Assembly (NCBI GenBank): GCA_030710605.1
Contig: CP092881.1
Span: forward strand, 72,076,923 to 72,140,922
Source: Cordylochernes scorpioides
Lineage: Eukaryota > Arthropoda > Arachnida > Pseudoscorpiones > Chernetidae
Reading direction: 5' to 3'
Length of the DNA stretch: 64,000 nucleotides
Position numbers and translations under genes: made by a program. The notes under the pieces were generated by a model, which saw nothing but the letters and a program-made list of their open reading frames with translations, made no database searches and had not been told where the DNA came from. Positions within the stretch are counted from its first letter, which is position 1. Every line of letters begins with the position of its first letter. This document shows positions 43,013 through 54,996 of this stretch, in pieces.

Positions 43013-43828
43013 TGTGATGATTTAAGACCATGGAATTGTTGTAAATAGTCTAAATATCCACTACCACATGTTCCACCCCATGACTGTATATAACTTCTTA
43101 TGTACTGCACATAGAAAGCCTCAACTAACATCAATCTGTACCGCGTAAGAATCTAATAAAGTATTGCAACTGTACAGATAGAAGGAATGGAGAGAGACAG
43201 GAGAAAGTTAAGGTTAAAACAAATCAGGCTTAGAGGATCGTAGAAGTCAAACCTAAGAGGTAGGCCTAGAAGAGAACATAATTATTAATAACGCCACAGT
43301 TAACCTTCTGACCCCGGACACCCTGCGAGCTAAGTTTAAACCAATATTTCCGGACAAGACAGGACGTATCTTGTGACCAGCAGTCATAAAAGTTTGAGAG
43401 ACGCCCAATTTCCGGAACAAGACCGGACGTATTTCTTCCGTCAAAGAGATAAGCCCGGCCCAATCAGAAGACAATACCTAAGTAGGTCAACCAATAGCCC
43501 ACTACCACGTGAAAAAGTCCCACCAATTAGGAAAGAATCACCTAAATAGGTCAGCCAATTAGAAAGCAGCAAGGTCGTGGTGTTAAATCGAGGCCCTAGA
43601 ATTGCCAGTCTTCGCTTGGATTCCAACGGTAACACTTGCTCTTAAGATCTCTCTCTCTCTCCTCATCCCATTCCTTCTTGACGTCAGACGCTTTTAGTGG
43701 AATCTCTGTTTGTTTATTTCACCTTTGGCCCAGCTGTGTCGCCTTCCACCACGACTGCACGGTAGAGTTGACATCGAGGTTCGTCTAGCATCAGGTAACA
43801 CTGGTCCCAGAGGTCCCAAGATATCACA
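43013..43828. mobile_element. solo LTR of a second LTR family
   Basis: 816 bp starting TGTGATGATTT and ending GATATCACA, flanked by TATA at 43009-43012 and 43829-43832. The outer element has the uninterrupted site at about 52204-52215. AATAAA lies at about 43154. No internal domain is present, so it is the product of LTR-LTR recombination. Confidence 0.8.
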
Positions 43829-44751
43829 TATATATATTTTGTCATCATATATAATTTTGTATTGGTTTTCTTTATCATCTATCATGGGATGATTTTTATC
43901 ATATTTAATCACTATCTGCATGATACATGTTTTCTTCAATATATATATTATACCCATCATATAACATGGAAGGATTCATTTTATCATTACATATTTCGTG
44001 CCTTATTTAATAATTACTTTCACAATTTGTTTTCTGTAATTTTTTTTTATTAGCAAAAGTCATCATGTCATAGGCTAATCATTATATACCAAGATATTTC
44101 TTTCAGCTAACTATAATTATCCTTTCCTTTGATTGTATATATATAACTATACCACACGAATGTCTTGATTGGTACTTAAATAAAGATACTGGCATGTTTT
44201 AGAAGTTGGACTAGTCAGTTATTTCTAAACGACTTCTTGGCGCCCAATATTTTTTAAATATAATATGTAATAGGGAAATGTTCTAACTGTATTGCTAACA
44301 GAAAGAAGGTAGCAATGAAACCAGCACACCAAGAGGCAAGGATGAGGTGAGAGGACTTACCACAAGGATGGCCTACTCCTCAAGGCCAAAGAAGAAAGTG
44401 GAAGGGTGGTATATATACCCATGAATGGTGAGACAGATGACCTTGCTTACTTCCATACATATGATATGACTGTCCCCCATAACCTATGTTGATAACAGTG
44501 TGCTGACAGAATAATAACACATAAAAACCCCTTTGCCAGGATGCACAATGCCCACTAATGTTCGGAATAATAAACATCTAGAATAGCATACCATCATTTT
44601 GATTAGCCTTATCTTCCCTATAGGTTTCGGTACATCTGGCTTCACCTAGTAATGGAAAATGCATTTTGTTAGAAATGGGCCTGCTTTCATAGTAACTGAT
44701 GAAAGGCAGATGAATAATGAATAGCACAAACGCATTTGTCCATTACTTGGC

Positions 44752-44762
44752 AGGGGGAGGAT
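44752..44762 (+). promoter_or_regulatory. polypurine tract, inner element
   Basis: 'agggggaggat' directly before the TGTTGGGG of LTR C. The identical tract precedes LTR D (53127-53137). Confidence 0.65.
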
Positions 44763-46637
44763 TGTTGGGGCACGTTTTTGTAACCATACCCCAACAGAAG
44801 GCGTATGTATAATCAACATAAAATGGATACATGGCTTCCCTCCCACATAGACTTATAGACCATTTTTTTTGCCCAGAAACTTAGACACTTGGTGACACCA
44901 GACTTCCATTCCGAAAGCTGATGCCTGGTGGAGAAGAAGACATCCAGAGACATCCGAGCTGGAAACTGTTGTTTCCTATGTACATATATTCCCCTCATCA
45001 AAAATTTAGATAGAGGTGACCAGAAAAAAAAATGGAGAAGGAAGATTTCTAAAAGACTAAGCCTTATAAATATCCTTCCCGAAAAAAAGGAAGCATCACA
45101 TTACAGTCCAGGTAAAAGGGGCCTGGGTCGATTTTTAGCCAAGACGGGGGCGATATATATACCGTCCCGAGAAAAGGGAGGATCGTATTACAGCCCATGT
45201 GGAGGAGGCCTGGGGTCTGATGAAATTTTACACTATTGCCGTGGCTGTTTCTCTCTTTAGATTTTTTTGTTTTGGTAATACTATATGTTCTATTTTGATG
45301 GGAGAGGCCTGGGGCGTCTGTGAAATCGTATACTGGAGCCGTTGGCCATTTTGATTGGTGTTTCTTTCGGCGAATGAAAATGCCAGCCAATAGAAACTTT
45401 GGCGCGGCCAGCGAATGAAAACGGAGAGAGACAAGAATAAAAGGGGGTTTCTTTGCCAAAAGGCAGATTCAATCGGAGTCGCTCAGGGAGAGGACAGTCT
45501 TCAGTCGGGAGACCAGACCTTTGCCGGCACTTTCGAGAAAAGGTAAGCCATTTGTCATTATGACTTAGCGCCCCCCCCTTTTTGTGTAGTAGCCAACCTA
45601 GATTTCGCATGGGCCCTAAAGGGCTATAAAGTAACTTCATGTCACCTCTATCTAAATTTTACTATGTAAATAGCATATCTCGTCAGTATAGACATGTTCC
45701 CAAATTTTAATTTATTTAAATAAATATCTAGAGAAATCTTCTTGTTTCCTCTCATACATATTTCATTCCTTTTGCTTTATGGTACTACCCCCCACACCTT
45801 AATTTCACAAATTGTACTAAATATAGAACTACCGACTCTGTTGGAATAGAGTTGTGTACTACATCTTTGCTATGATATATTGACACAGCAACAGTCGCAA
45901 ATTACGACTTTATTAGGGCTACTTTGAGGGTATCTATCTGTCAGGTTTTAGTAATGTTTGTACTTTTATGTGTTTCAGTGCGTTATTCCATCATATTTAC
46001 CATTATACCATATTTTCTGATTCCTCGGGCTATTGTTACGCTGTTAGGAGGGTACGGCATGATGCAAACAGATTTGTATGTCTGACTATTGTTTGTGTTA
46101 TTTGGGCTATAAAAATGCCTTAATATGAATCTATTTACAGTTGATCTTTAGAAATTATAGAGATCTGTTGCTATAATTTTCCTCTATGAAATAGCTCCCA
46201 GCGTCTTCAGTGGGTTGCTAAACCTCCAGAAGGAGTCTTTTATAGATTGCCCAATTTAATAACGATTTCATGGGTTGTCTGATGAAATTGTATACTAGTG
46301 TCGTGGCTGTTTCCATCTTTAGACCTTTGTTCTGACAATATTATATGCTCGATCCCTGCTTTAGCTCAACTCTTAATCAATTACAGAGTTTCCCCCTTTT
46401 TTTTTTTATTTATCCTGTTTGCACAAATTGCTTTACATGTGATGATGTAAAGACATAAGTCGATAGTGCATCATTGACAGCTGTACTTCTATTATACAAC
46501 ATTAAGGTCTTGCTGCGGGTTATATACATGGTGTTGTTGGCCTAAATTGCTATATATATATATACTTAAGTAAGGAAACTTTAATAAGTCACATCGTGTA
46601 TCCTCCCTTTTCATCTATCCAAACCGGGAACGCAACA
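44763..46637 (+). repeat. 3' LTR of the inner element (LTR C)
   Basis: 1875 bp. It pairs with LTR B over the 5' part. Its 3' part has private variants (gagagagacaagaataaaag, tagccaacctag, ctataaagtaacttcatg). Confidence 0.85.
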
Positions 46638-46845
46638 ATAATTCCAGAACAAAATGTGGATGGATCGAGCTGAGGTGACGACTCCATATTAAATATACCT
46701 CTATAAATTCTTAAATGTCCACATATATTTCCACAGTGAATTATACAAGTTGCACACCTATCTCATGAGCCAGGAATGTAATTATCAGACTGACAGTAAG
46801 GAATAATATAAAATTTCTAACCCAGGAACAAACAAGACCCCTGAT

Positions 46846-47130
46846 ATGCAACAAAGTCTACAAAATAATTTCCCTATCAAATTCTCAGTATATCATCATA
46901 ACTCAACAGAAAACCCAGTTACAATTGGTATCATAAAGGGCGAAATAACTTTGTCCTTTCCCAATCCAATGTGCACCTGTTACCACATAGACAGTGATCT
47001 TATAACCACATTTGATTTCATTTCAGCATGTTGTGAGAGAATTGAACTCATGGAAATGCAGCCTTTTAACTACTATGCCTCATACTGTATAAATACAAAA
47101 AGGAAATTTCTAATAACAGCCGCTAAGTGA
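46846..47130 (+). CDS. 94-codon frame conserved in both element copies (outer)
   Basis: Counterpart of 39874-40158, intact, differing by V/I, L/M, Y/C, R/K and T/A replacements. It lies about 210 bp downstream of LTR C in the current arrangement, but in the outer element's own order it is mid-internal. Confidence 0.3.
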   Translation: MQQSLQNNFPIKFSVYHHNSTENPVTIGIIKGEITLSFPNPMCTCYHIDSDLITTFDFISACCERIELMEMQPFNYYASYCINTKRKFLITAAK

Positions 47131-47728
47131 CAACCAGAGCGAACTCAGAAGTAATGAGACGAGGGGAAATTGACAGAATTAGTGTGGACAGTTTAACTTT
47201 ACGCAGGTCTACAAGGGTGAAAAGGCCCACACAGTGTAAATTCTGCTCAGACTGTCGCCACTAACTAGGATTTTGGAGTGTGTACGGAGAATCATCTCAA
47301 TAGAATGAGAAGCTTAGAGATTCCAACTTTTTTTTTCTTTTAAACCTTTTTTTTTCAAGGTAAAACTTCAATAGGATTTTTTTTTCTATACAAACTATTT
47401 CTTGTTAAATCCCGAGTTTCAAAGACCAGTGAGAATAATGTATACCATTGTGAATTAATTATTTAGTGTAAATCTGAAATTTTAGTTATTATCGGGAGTA
47501 TAGGTGAAGGAAGGTGTAGGAAATCACAACTTAGAGGGGGGCTATGTCTAAAACAACAAACCTAATAGGCATCCTATGGCTTGTGTTGGGTAATTTAGAA
47601 AAGAAACCCTATAATCCCTGGCTTTCAGGTAGTAGCTTTGAAATAGGTTTCTAATGAGGACATGAAAGGTCAATCTCTCAGAGTGAAGTTGTGAAGTATA
47701 GGGACCCTAAGCCAGGGGTAGAAGTTAA

Positions 47729-49963
47729 CCCTTAACTGGACGGGTTGGGTAGATTCCGCCCATGCATAAACTTAATATAAGAAAAAAATATATTTTTCGT
47801 TTACTGAGAGCTAACAGCTTTGGTGTATTCTAATTTTACAGTGATACAAACAATTTCCATTCATCGTTTAAAAATATAAGTTTTGGGAGGGCGGTTAAAT
47901 TTGCATGTGTGGGCGGATTCCGCCCATGCCGTCCAGAAGCGTGAGAATTTTTCATGTTAGGGTTATAGCTGATTGCTCATTCTCGAGTCGCTTTCTTCAG
48001 CTATTTTTTAGCTTCCATTCATAAAATAAGACTTCTTTCTTTGGCTAAGTAGAATTTATTCTTTTAGATTAAAAAAAAAACAACTTCCTTAATTTTTTTT
48101 ATCAAGGTAAGACTTTTTATTTTTGAAATTCTATTTATAATGGAAGACGAAATTTGGAATAAGAATTTTTATGATGATTCTGAAACTGAAAATTATTCAT
48201 TGAACGAATCTTCAGATGTCAGTACAGATGAGGAATGTGATTCAATTCTTACCACTGTTCAAATGTCTTCAAGTAATTGTTTCATTGGGAAAAATGGCTA
48301 TAAATGGAACAAGAATCATGCAATAATTGGAAGAACCCGTTCTCATAACATAATTACACACTTACCTGGTCTGAAAGGCCCTGCTAAACCGAAGCCAAAT
48401 TGTGGCATAGATATATTCAACTTATTTTTTACTGCCGCAATTATAAAACAAATATCTGAATTTACAAATGCAAAAATTGAAGAATTTCGCCAAAGAATTT
48501 CAGATTTGACCAAAAGTACTTACTCAAATTTTACAAGTGAAATAGAAATAAGAGCATTCTCAGGTTTGTTGTATCTAGCTGGAGTTTACAAATCAGGTCA
48601 TGAAAATGTAGAATCTTTGTTTGCCTCAGATGGAACAGGCCGTGACATTTTTCGCTCTGTAATGAGTGTGAAGCGTTTCCCTTTTCTATTACTTTGTATT
48701 AGATTTGATAATTTCAAGACAAGATGCAAAGAAGATAGACTCTCACCCATAAGAGATATTTCCCAAACCATTATTGAAAAATTTAAAAGTTGTTATACAC
48801 CTGCTGAATACCTTACTGTTGACGAAATGCTTGTAGGGTTTCGGGAAAAATGTCCATTCAAAATTTATATACCCTCAAAACCTAATAAATATGGGATAAA
48901 AATAGTGATACTAGCAGACTCAAGAACACATTATATGTATAATGCAATGGTATATACAGGAAAATCTAAAACTCAAAGTCAAAAGAACTATCCCTGCCAA
49001 CCCAAATAGTTTTAGATATTAGTCGACCACTTTGGAAGAGTAATAGAAATATTACAGCAGACAACTGGTTTACTTCAATAGAATTAGTAGAACATGGCCT
49101 TACATATTTAGGAACGATGAGAAAGAACAAACCTCAGAATCCACCACAATTCCAACCGCATCCTAAAAGAGAATCAGGAACATCTATTTTTGGTTTTTCT
49201 GGAACAAAAACTTTAGTCTCCTATGTTCCCAAAAAAAGAAAATCAGTAATCCTTATATCTTCGATGCATCATGACAATAAATGTGATGAAACAACAGGAA
49301 AACCTGACAATATAATGGATTATAATCTAACAAAAGGAGGTGTAGATACCATTGACCAAATGGTCTCTAATTTTTCTACCTCTCGTCGATCCAGAAGATG
49401 GCCTTTGGCACTTTTTTATGCCCTCTTAGATATCACAGCTCTGAATTCTTACATCATCTTCAACTATCAGATTGATAAAAAGGATCAAAAAGAAAGAAGT
49501 ACCTTTATTGTTGATCTTAGGAGATCCTTGATTGATGAACACCTGGCCACACGTAATCTAAATTCCCTCCCGGTGGAATTACAGACGACAATGAAAAAAT
49601 TAAAAAATAATGATGGTTCAAGTACATCAAGAGGATCTACGATGCCACAAGAATCTGATACTCCAAAAAGGTGCTACAAATGTCCATCAAAAAATGCGGG
49701 AAAAGTGAAAACCTTATGCTCTGTATGTCAACTAAGCGTCTGTAAAAAACATTTTTTAATTATTTGTGAAAACTGTAAATAGATTATATTTAGAATTTTT
49801 AGAAGTCAAAATCTCTGTATATTAACATTTGTAATCATTAAATAATCTTTCAAATATTGATTTAATTCATTATTTAGCGCTTATTTCGTAAAGGTACATA
49901 AGTGGGTTGAATCTACCCACCCCGTCCAGTTACGTAAGTAAAAATCACCCGTCCAGTTAAGGG
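47729..49963 (+). mobile_element. piggyBac-type DNA transposon
   Basis: 2235 bp flanked by TTAA (47725-47728 and 49964-49967). The ends are CCCTTAACTGGACGGG and its exact inverse. Near the right end a second, internal copy of AACTGGACGGG plus GTGGGTAGATTC mirrors the left end's continuation, an asymmetric subterminal repeat. The unoccupied TTAA is seen at 40744-40747 in the inner element. Confidence 0.92.
48140..49782 (+). pseudogene. piggyBac transposase, one frameshift
   Basis: The first frame 48140-49009 gives the N-terminal acidic region, the DDE domain start and the first catalytic Asp (LTVDEMLVGFREKCPFKIYI). The continuation is one frame away, from about 48985 to 49782: LDISRPLWKSN, the second Asp (TADNWFTSIELVEHGL), and the third Asp region (MDYNLTKGGVDTIDQM). 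It ends in a cysteine-rich finger (CYKCPSKN...CSVCQLSVCKKH...CENC). A single small indel near 48980 thus breaks an otherwise complete gene of roughly 545 codons. All three catalytic aspartates are present. The enzyme family performs cut-and-paste transposition at TTAA. Confidence 0.9.
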
Positions 49964-52900
49964 TTAAGTAGACCCAGACTGTAGTTGATCCTTGGAAAGC
50001 ACTTGAGAATGTTAGTGTTGGGTAGTGAATCATAAACCCTATAAATCCATCTTTCAATAGAGTGTTGAGGTCGGACTACTGCAAAGGGGGCAGACGCACG
50101 ATGAAGTAGGAAGAAAGTGAATTCACCCACGGTGGCTAGGGGAGTGACTCAATTCCGCTTTTATGAGGTGTCACGTTTAATGGTTCTTTATTCGCCCTTA
50201 TATTTGTGTATGTCTTTATAGAATTGTCGTGAAAAGTCGCTTAGTGTCAAGGCAAGGGCAGTTTTTGAAGTTACACTGATTTTTTTTTTTGGTAGGTTAG
50301 CTTCCAGATTATTTAGAATTGTTAACAATTATTGTTAACAATCATTTATCGAGTATAAAGTATTAGTATATATAGAGCTTGTACAGAGGCAATTTCTTTT
50401 GAGTAACCTAGGGCTTTAGTTCCCAATTTATTTTAATTTTATTATTTTATTTGATTTCACATTGTGTCCTGAAAGATGTTATCATTTGTTAGGATCTATT
50501 GATATAGATAAATGAGTATTTTGGCCTTTATAGCAGCTTTCAACCTTAGTTTGTATGCGTACCGCGAATGATAGGGGGGAGGGTGTATGAATGAATTGGT
50601 GCAATGAATGTAGAAAAAGGTTAAAAACTATTATATTGTGAGCCCAAATTACATTAAAATAGGGTTAAGGACTTTAATAGGATCGATTTTTTTTTTAAAT
50701 TTTGTTAGGACCGAGAAGCCTCAAGCAGGACAACTACAACTCTATCTAGTTAGAAAATATTCGCTCCCTTTTGTTAGGTCCCTCGTTAGGGGGTATAATT
50801 TTCTTTTGATTTTCTTTTATCTTAGTTTAGCTTGAATTCTAAGGATTGTGGATAAATGATCCCTATCCCGACCCTCAGACTTGGAGATAGTGGGAGGCAA
50901 GGATCAAGCCGAAAGCCCACTCATCTCCTCCTCGCAAGAGGAAGCGAAGAGGTATAGATTGAATTTTATGCAGGATGGGGATTTGTTTTAGCCATGCTGT
51001 ATAGCCTGGGGTATAACGGCGCGACCTTGGGTAACCGATCTGACACCGTAGTTTCGACGCTTTTAGCGTGGCTGGAGCGAGGGTGTTCCAGGCGGGAGGT
51101 CCTGTAAGATTGGCATGTAGGCAGAGATTGCCCAGTTTTTTTTTTTCTAGACGAAGTGTTTCCGTCTATTGAATTTTTTTGGTACCAGTTTGATCCCCCA
51201 TAGCTAGCGGAAGTTTCTTCTAATAAAGGATTCGCCTGCCATACGTTTTGTTGGAATGAATTCGAGCATAAGAACGATTCGAGAGACAGAATAAGTAATT
51301 ATTAGGACCTTCAACGAGTTTAGACTCGTTCCATGATAGGATAAGATTTTAAAGTATTAGTTAACTATAAGGACCGCGAACGAGACGCCAGAACGAGCCA
51401 ATGAGTCAAAGTTTTAGAAGTGTTGTATTGAGGACAGTAGGATTAAGAGCAGTTATACAGGGAGTAGAATTCTGAAGGAATTTGTAAAAGAACCAAAATT
51501 TCAGATTGATAAAATTCAAATTTATAAGATGTAGATTTATAGGGTTCAGGTCAATGAATAGAGAGTATATTGGTAGATGAAAGTAATATGAATTTCTTGG
51601 AAGGGGGAGGTAGCTGAACTGTACACACCCCCAGAGACAAGGTAAACGGAGTCACAAACAAAATGGGAGAAGTTGATTAGTTTCTCTGTCAAACAGAGAG
51701 CTTTCTTCATACGGTTGTCACCCTAGATTCAAAAAGACTGTGTAGTTTAATAGAGGCCTGGGCTATGTTCCATTTGACCAAGATTCTGAATGACGTTCCC
51801 ACCTGGGTTGAGAGAGTATTGTAACAGAGGAATCTAACACATAAGAGAAAACACACCCTCCAGTAGGATCGGGATAGACGAATATTACCCAGTGACCAAC
51901 TCGTGATTCCAGACTGAATAAGATTGAAAACTTAACTGAGATACTAAACCTTGAACCTTCAGCACACAAATATATATAATGTGTTTTCATTTTCTTATTG
52001 AATATGTTATTATTTTATATCATATATATTATATTATAATCATATACTATTCATTTCAACAATTTTATTTCCTTTGATATTCATGATATTAGTAATATTT
52101 ACCTGCCAAGTTGCGATTTTTTTTAACATGTTGTCATGGCTTATTCTTCCCTCAAGGCATGATCTATTTTATCCTTATTGTCTTTTATCCGCCTTACTTG
52201 TATATGTATATATATTTTGTCATCATATATAATTTTGTAGTAGTTTTCTTTATCATCTATCATGGGATGATTTTTATCATATTTAATCACTATCTGCATG
52301 ATACGTGTTTTCTTCAATATATATATTATACCCATCATATAACATGGAAGGATTCATTTTATCATTACATATTTCGTACCTTATTTAATAATTACTTTCA
52401 TAATTTGTTTCTGTATTTTTTTTTAATTTAGCAAAAGTCATCATGTCATAGGCTAATCATTATATACCAAGATATTTCTTTCAGCTAACTATAATTATCC
52501 TTTCCTTTGATTGTATATGTATAACTATACCACACGAATGTCTTGATTGGTACTTAAATAAAGATGCTGGCATGTTTTAGGAGTTGGACTAGTCAGTTAT
52601 TTCTAAACGACTTCTTGGCGCCCAATTTTTTTATATATAATATGTAATAGGGAAATGTTCTAACTGTATTGTTAGCAGAAAGAAGGTAGCAATGAATCCA
52701 GCACCCCAAGAGGCAAGGATGGGGTTGAGAGGACCTACCACAAGGAAGGCCTACTCCTCAAGACCAAAGAAGAAAGTGGAAGGGTGGTATATATACCCAT
52801 GAATGGTAAGACAGATGACCTTGCTTACTTCCATACATATGATATGACTGTCCCCAATGGCCTGTGTTGATAACAGTGGGCTTACAGAATAATAACAAAA

Positions 52901-53137
52901 GAAACCCTTTATCAGGATGCACGATGCCCACTAATACTCAGAATAATAAACATCTAGAATGACATACCATCATTTGATTAGCCCTATTTTCCCTATAGGT
53001 TTCGGTACATCTGGCTTCACCTAGTAATGGAAAATGCATTTCGCTAGAAGTGGGCCTGCTTTCATAGTAACTGATGAAAAGCAGATGAATAATGAGTAGC
53101 ATAAACGCATTTGTCCATTACTTGGCAGGGGGAGGAT

Positions 53138-54992
53138 TGTTGGGGCACGTTTTTGTAACCATACCCCAACAGAAGATGTATGTATGATCAACGTCAAATG
53201 GATACATGGCTTCCCTCCCACATAGACTTATAGACCACCTTTTCGCCCAGAAACCTAGACTCTTGATGACACCAGACTTCCATGCCGAAAGCTGATGCCT
53301 GGTAGAGAAGAAGACACCAGTGACATCCAGAGATATCCGCGCTGGAAGCTGTTGTATCATATGTACATATATGCTCCTCATTTAAAATCTAGGTAAAGGT
53401 GACCAGAAGAAATGGAGAAGGAAGATTTCTAAAAGACTAAGGCCATATAAATATCTTTCCCGAGAGAGGGAAGCATCGTGTTACAGTCCAAGGGGAAGGG
53501 GGCTCGTTATATATACCTTCCCGAGAAAAGGGAGGATCGTATTTCAATCCATGTGGAGGGGGGCCTGGTGTCTGATGAAATTTTACACTAGTGCCGTGGC
53601 TGTTTCTCTCTTTAGATTTTTTTTTGTTTTGGTAATACTATATGTTCTATTTTGATGGGAGAGGCCTGGAGCGTCTGTGAAATTGTATACTGGAGCCGTT
53701 GGCCATTTTGATTGGTGTTTTTTTTTCGACGAATGAAAATGCCAGCCAATAGAAACTTTGGCGCGGCCAGCGAATGAAAATGGAGGGAGACAAAGATAAA
53801 AGAGGGTTTCGTTGCCAAAAAGAGATTCAATCTGAGTCGCTCAGTGAGAGGACAGTCTTCAGTCGGGAGACCAGACCTTTGCCGGCACTTTCGAGAAAAG
53901 GTAAGCCATTTGTCATTATGACTTAGCGCCCCCCCTTTTTGTGTAGTAACCAACCTAGATTTCGCATGGGCCCTAAAGGGCTTTAAGTAACTTCAGGTCA
54001 CCTCTATCTAGATTACTATGTAAATAGCATATCTCGTCAGTATAGACATGTTCCCAAATTTTAATTTATTTAAATAAATATCTAGAGAAATTTTCTTGTT
54101 TCCTCTCATACATATTTCATTCCTTTTGCTTTATGGTACTACCCCCACACCTTAATTTCACAAATTGTACTAAATATAGAACTACCGACTCTGTTGGAAT
54201 AGAGTTGTGTACTATATCTTTGCTGTGATATATTGACACAGCAACAGTTGCAAATTACGACTTTATTAGGGCTACTTTGAGGGTATCTATCTGTCAGGTT
54301 TTAGTAATGTTTGTACTTTTATGTGTTTCAGTGCGTTATCCCATCATATTTACCATTATACCATATTTTCTGATTCCTCGGGCTATTGTTACGCTGTTAG
54401 GAGGGTACGGCATGATGCAAACAGATTTGTATGTTTGACTATTGTTTGTGTTATTTGGGCTATAAAAATGCCTTAATATGAATCTATTTACAGTTGATCT
54501 GTAGAAATTATAGAGATCTGTTGCTATAATTTTCCTCTATGAAATATCTCCCAGCGTCTTCAGTGGGTTGCTAAACCTCCAGAAGGAGTCTTTTATAGAT
54601 TGTCCAATTTAATAACGATTTCATGGGTTGTCTGATGAAATTGTATACTAGTGTCGTGGCTGTTTCCATCTTTAGACCTTTGTTCTGACAATATTATATG
54701 CTCGATCCCTGCTTTAGCTCAACTCTTAATCAATTACAGAGTTTCCCTTTTTTTTATTTTATTTATCCTGTTTGCACAAATTGCATTACATGTGATGATG
54801 TAAAGACATATGTCGATAGTGCATCATTGACAGCTGTGCTTCTATTATACAACATTAAGGTCTTGCTGCGGGTTATATACATGGGGTTGTTGGCCTAAAT
54901 TGCTATATATATATATATACTTAAGTAAGGAAACTTTAATAAGTCACATCGTGTATCCTCCCTTTTCATCTATCCAAACCGGGAACGCAACA
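53138..54992 (+). repeat. 3' LTR of the outer element (LTR D)
   Basis: 1855 bp, sharing LTR A variants over its length. Followed by CGGT. Confidence 0.85.
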
Positions 54993-54996
54993 CGGT

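Larger units (their letters stand above)
35331..46637 (+). mobile_element. inner LTR retrotransposon of the same family, nested
   Basis: LTRs 35331-37208 and 44763-46637. Target duplication CTAA (35327-35330) / ATAA (46638-46641), one mismatch, at a site whose uninterrupted form (gcgctaattcc) is seen inside this very element at 39676-39685. A primer-binding-site candidate is at 37210, and the polypurine tract AGGGGGAGGA lies just before 44763. The internal part of about 7.5 kb includes an 816 bp solo LTR and has no gag/pol. About 1 kb (roughly 37490-38530) has no counterpart in the outer copy. Confidence 0.85.
32007..54992 (+). mobile_element. outer LTR retrotransposon, non-autonomous (LARD-like), with nested insertions
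   Basis: Flanked by CGGT at 32003-32006 and 54993-54996. LTRs are 32007-33854 and 53138-54992, both starting TGTTGGG and ending GCAACA. The internal part is 33855-35330 plus 46638-53137, because the second family member (35331-46637) and a piggyBac (47729-49963) interrupt it. A primer-binding-site candidate starts at 33856 and a polypurine tract AGGGGGAGGA ends at 53136. No gag, protease, reverse transcriptase or integrase could be found in any frame. After removing the two insertions the element is about 9.4 kb. TG/CA ends and a 4 bp duplication would fit Ty3/gypsy-type integration, but there is no protein to prove it. Confidence 0.85.

Noticed and set aside
32003-54996. Tandem segmental duplication as the explanation of the four LTRs
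   Set aside because: The A-D/B-C pairing, the two sets of target duplications and the complementary internal halves fit one insertion inside another much better.
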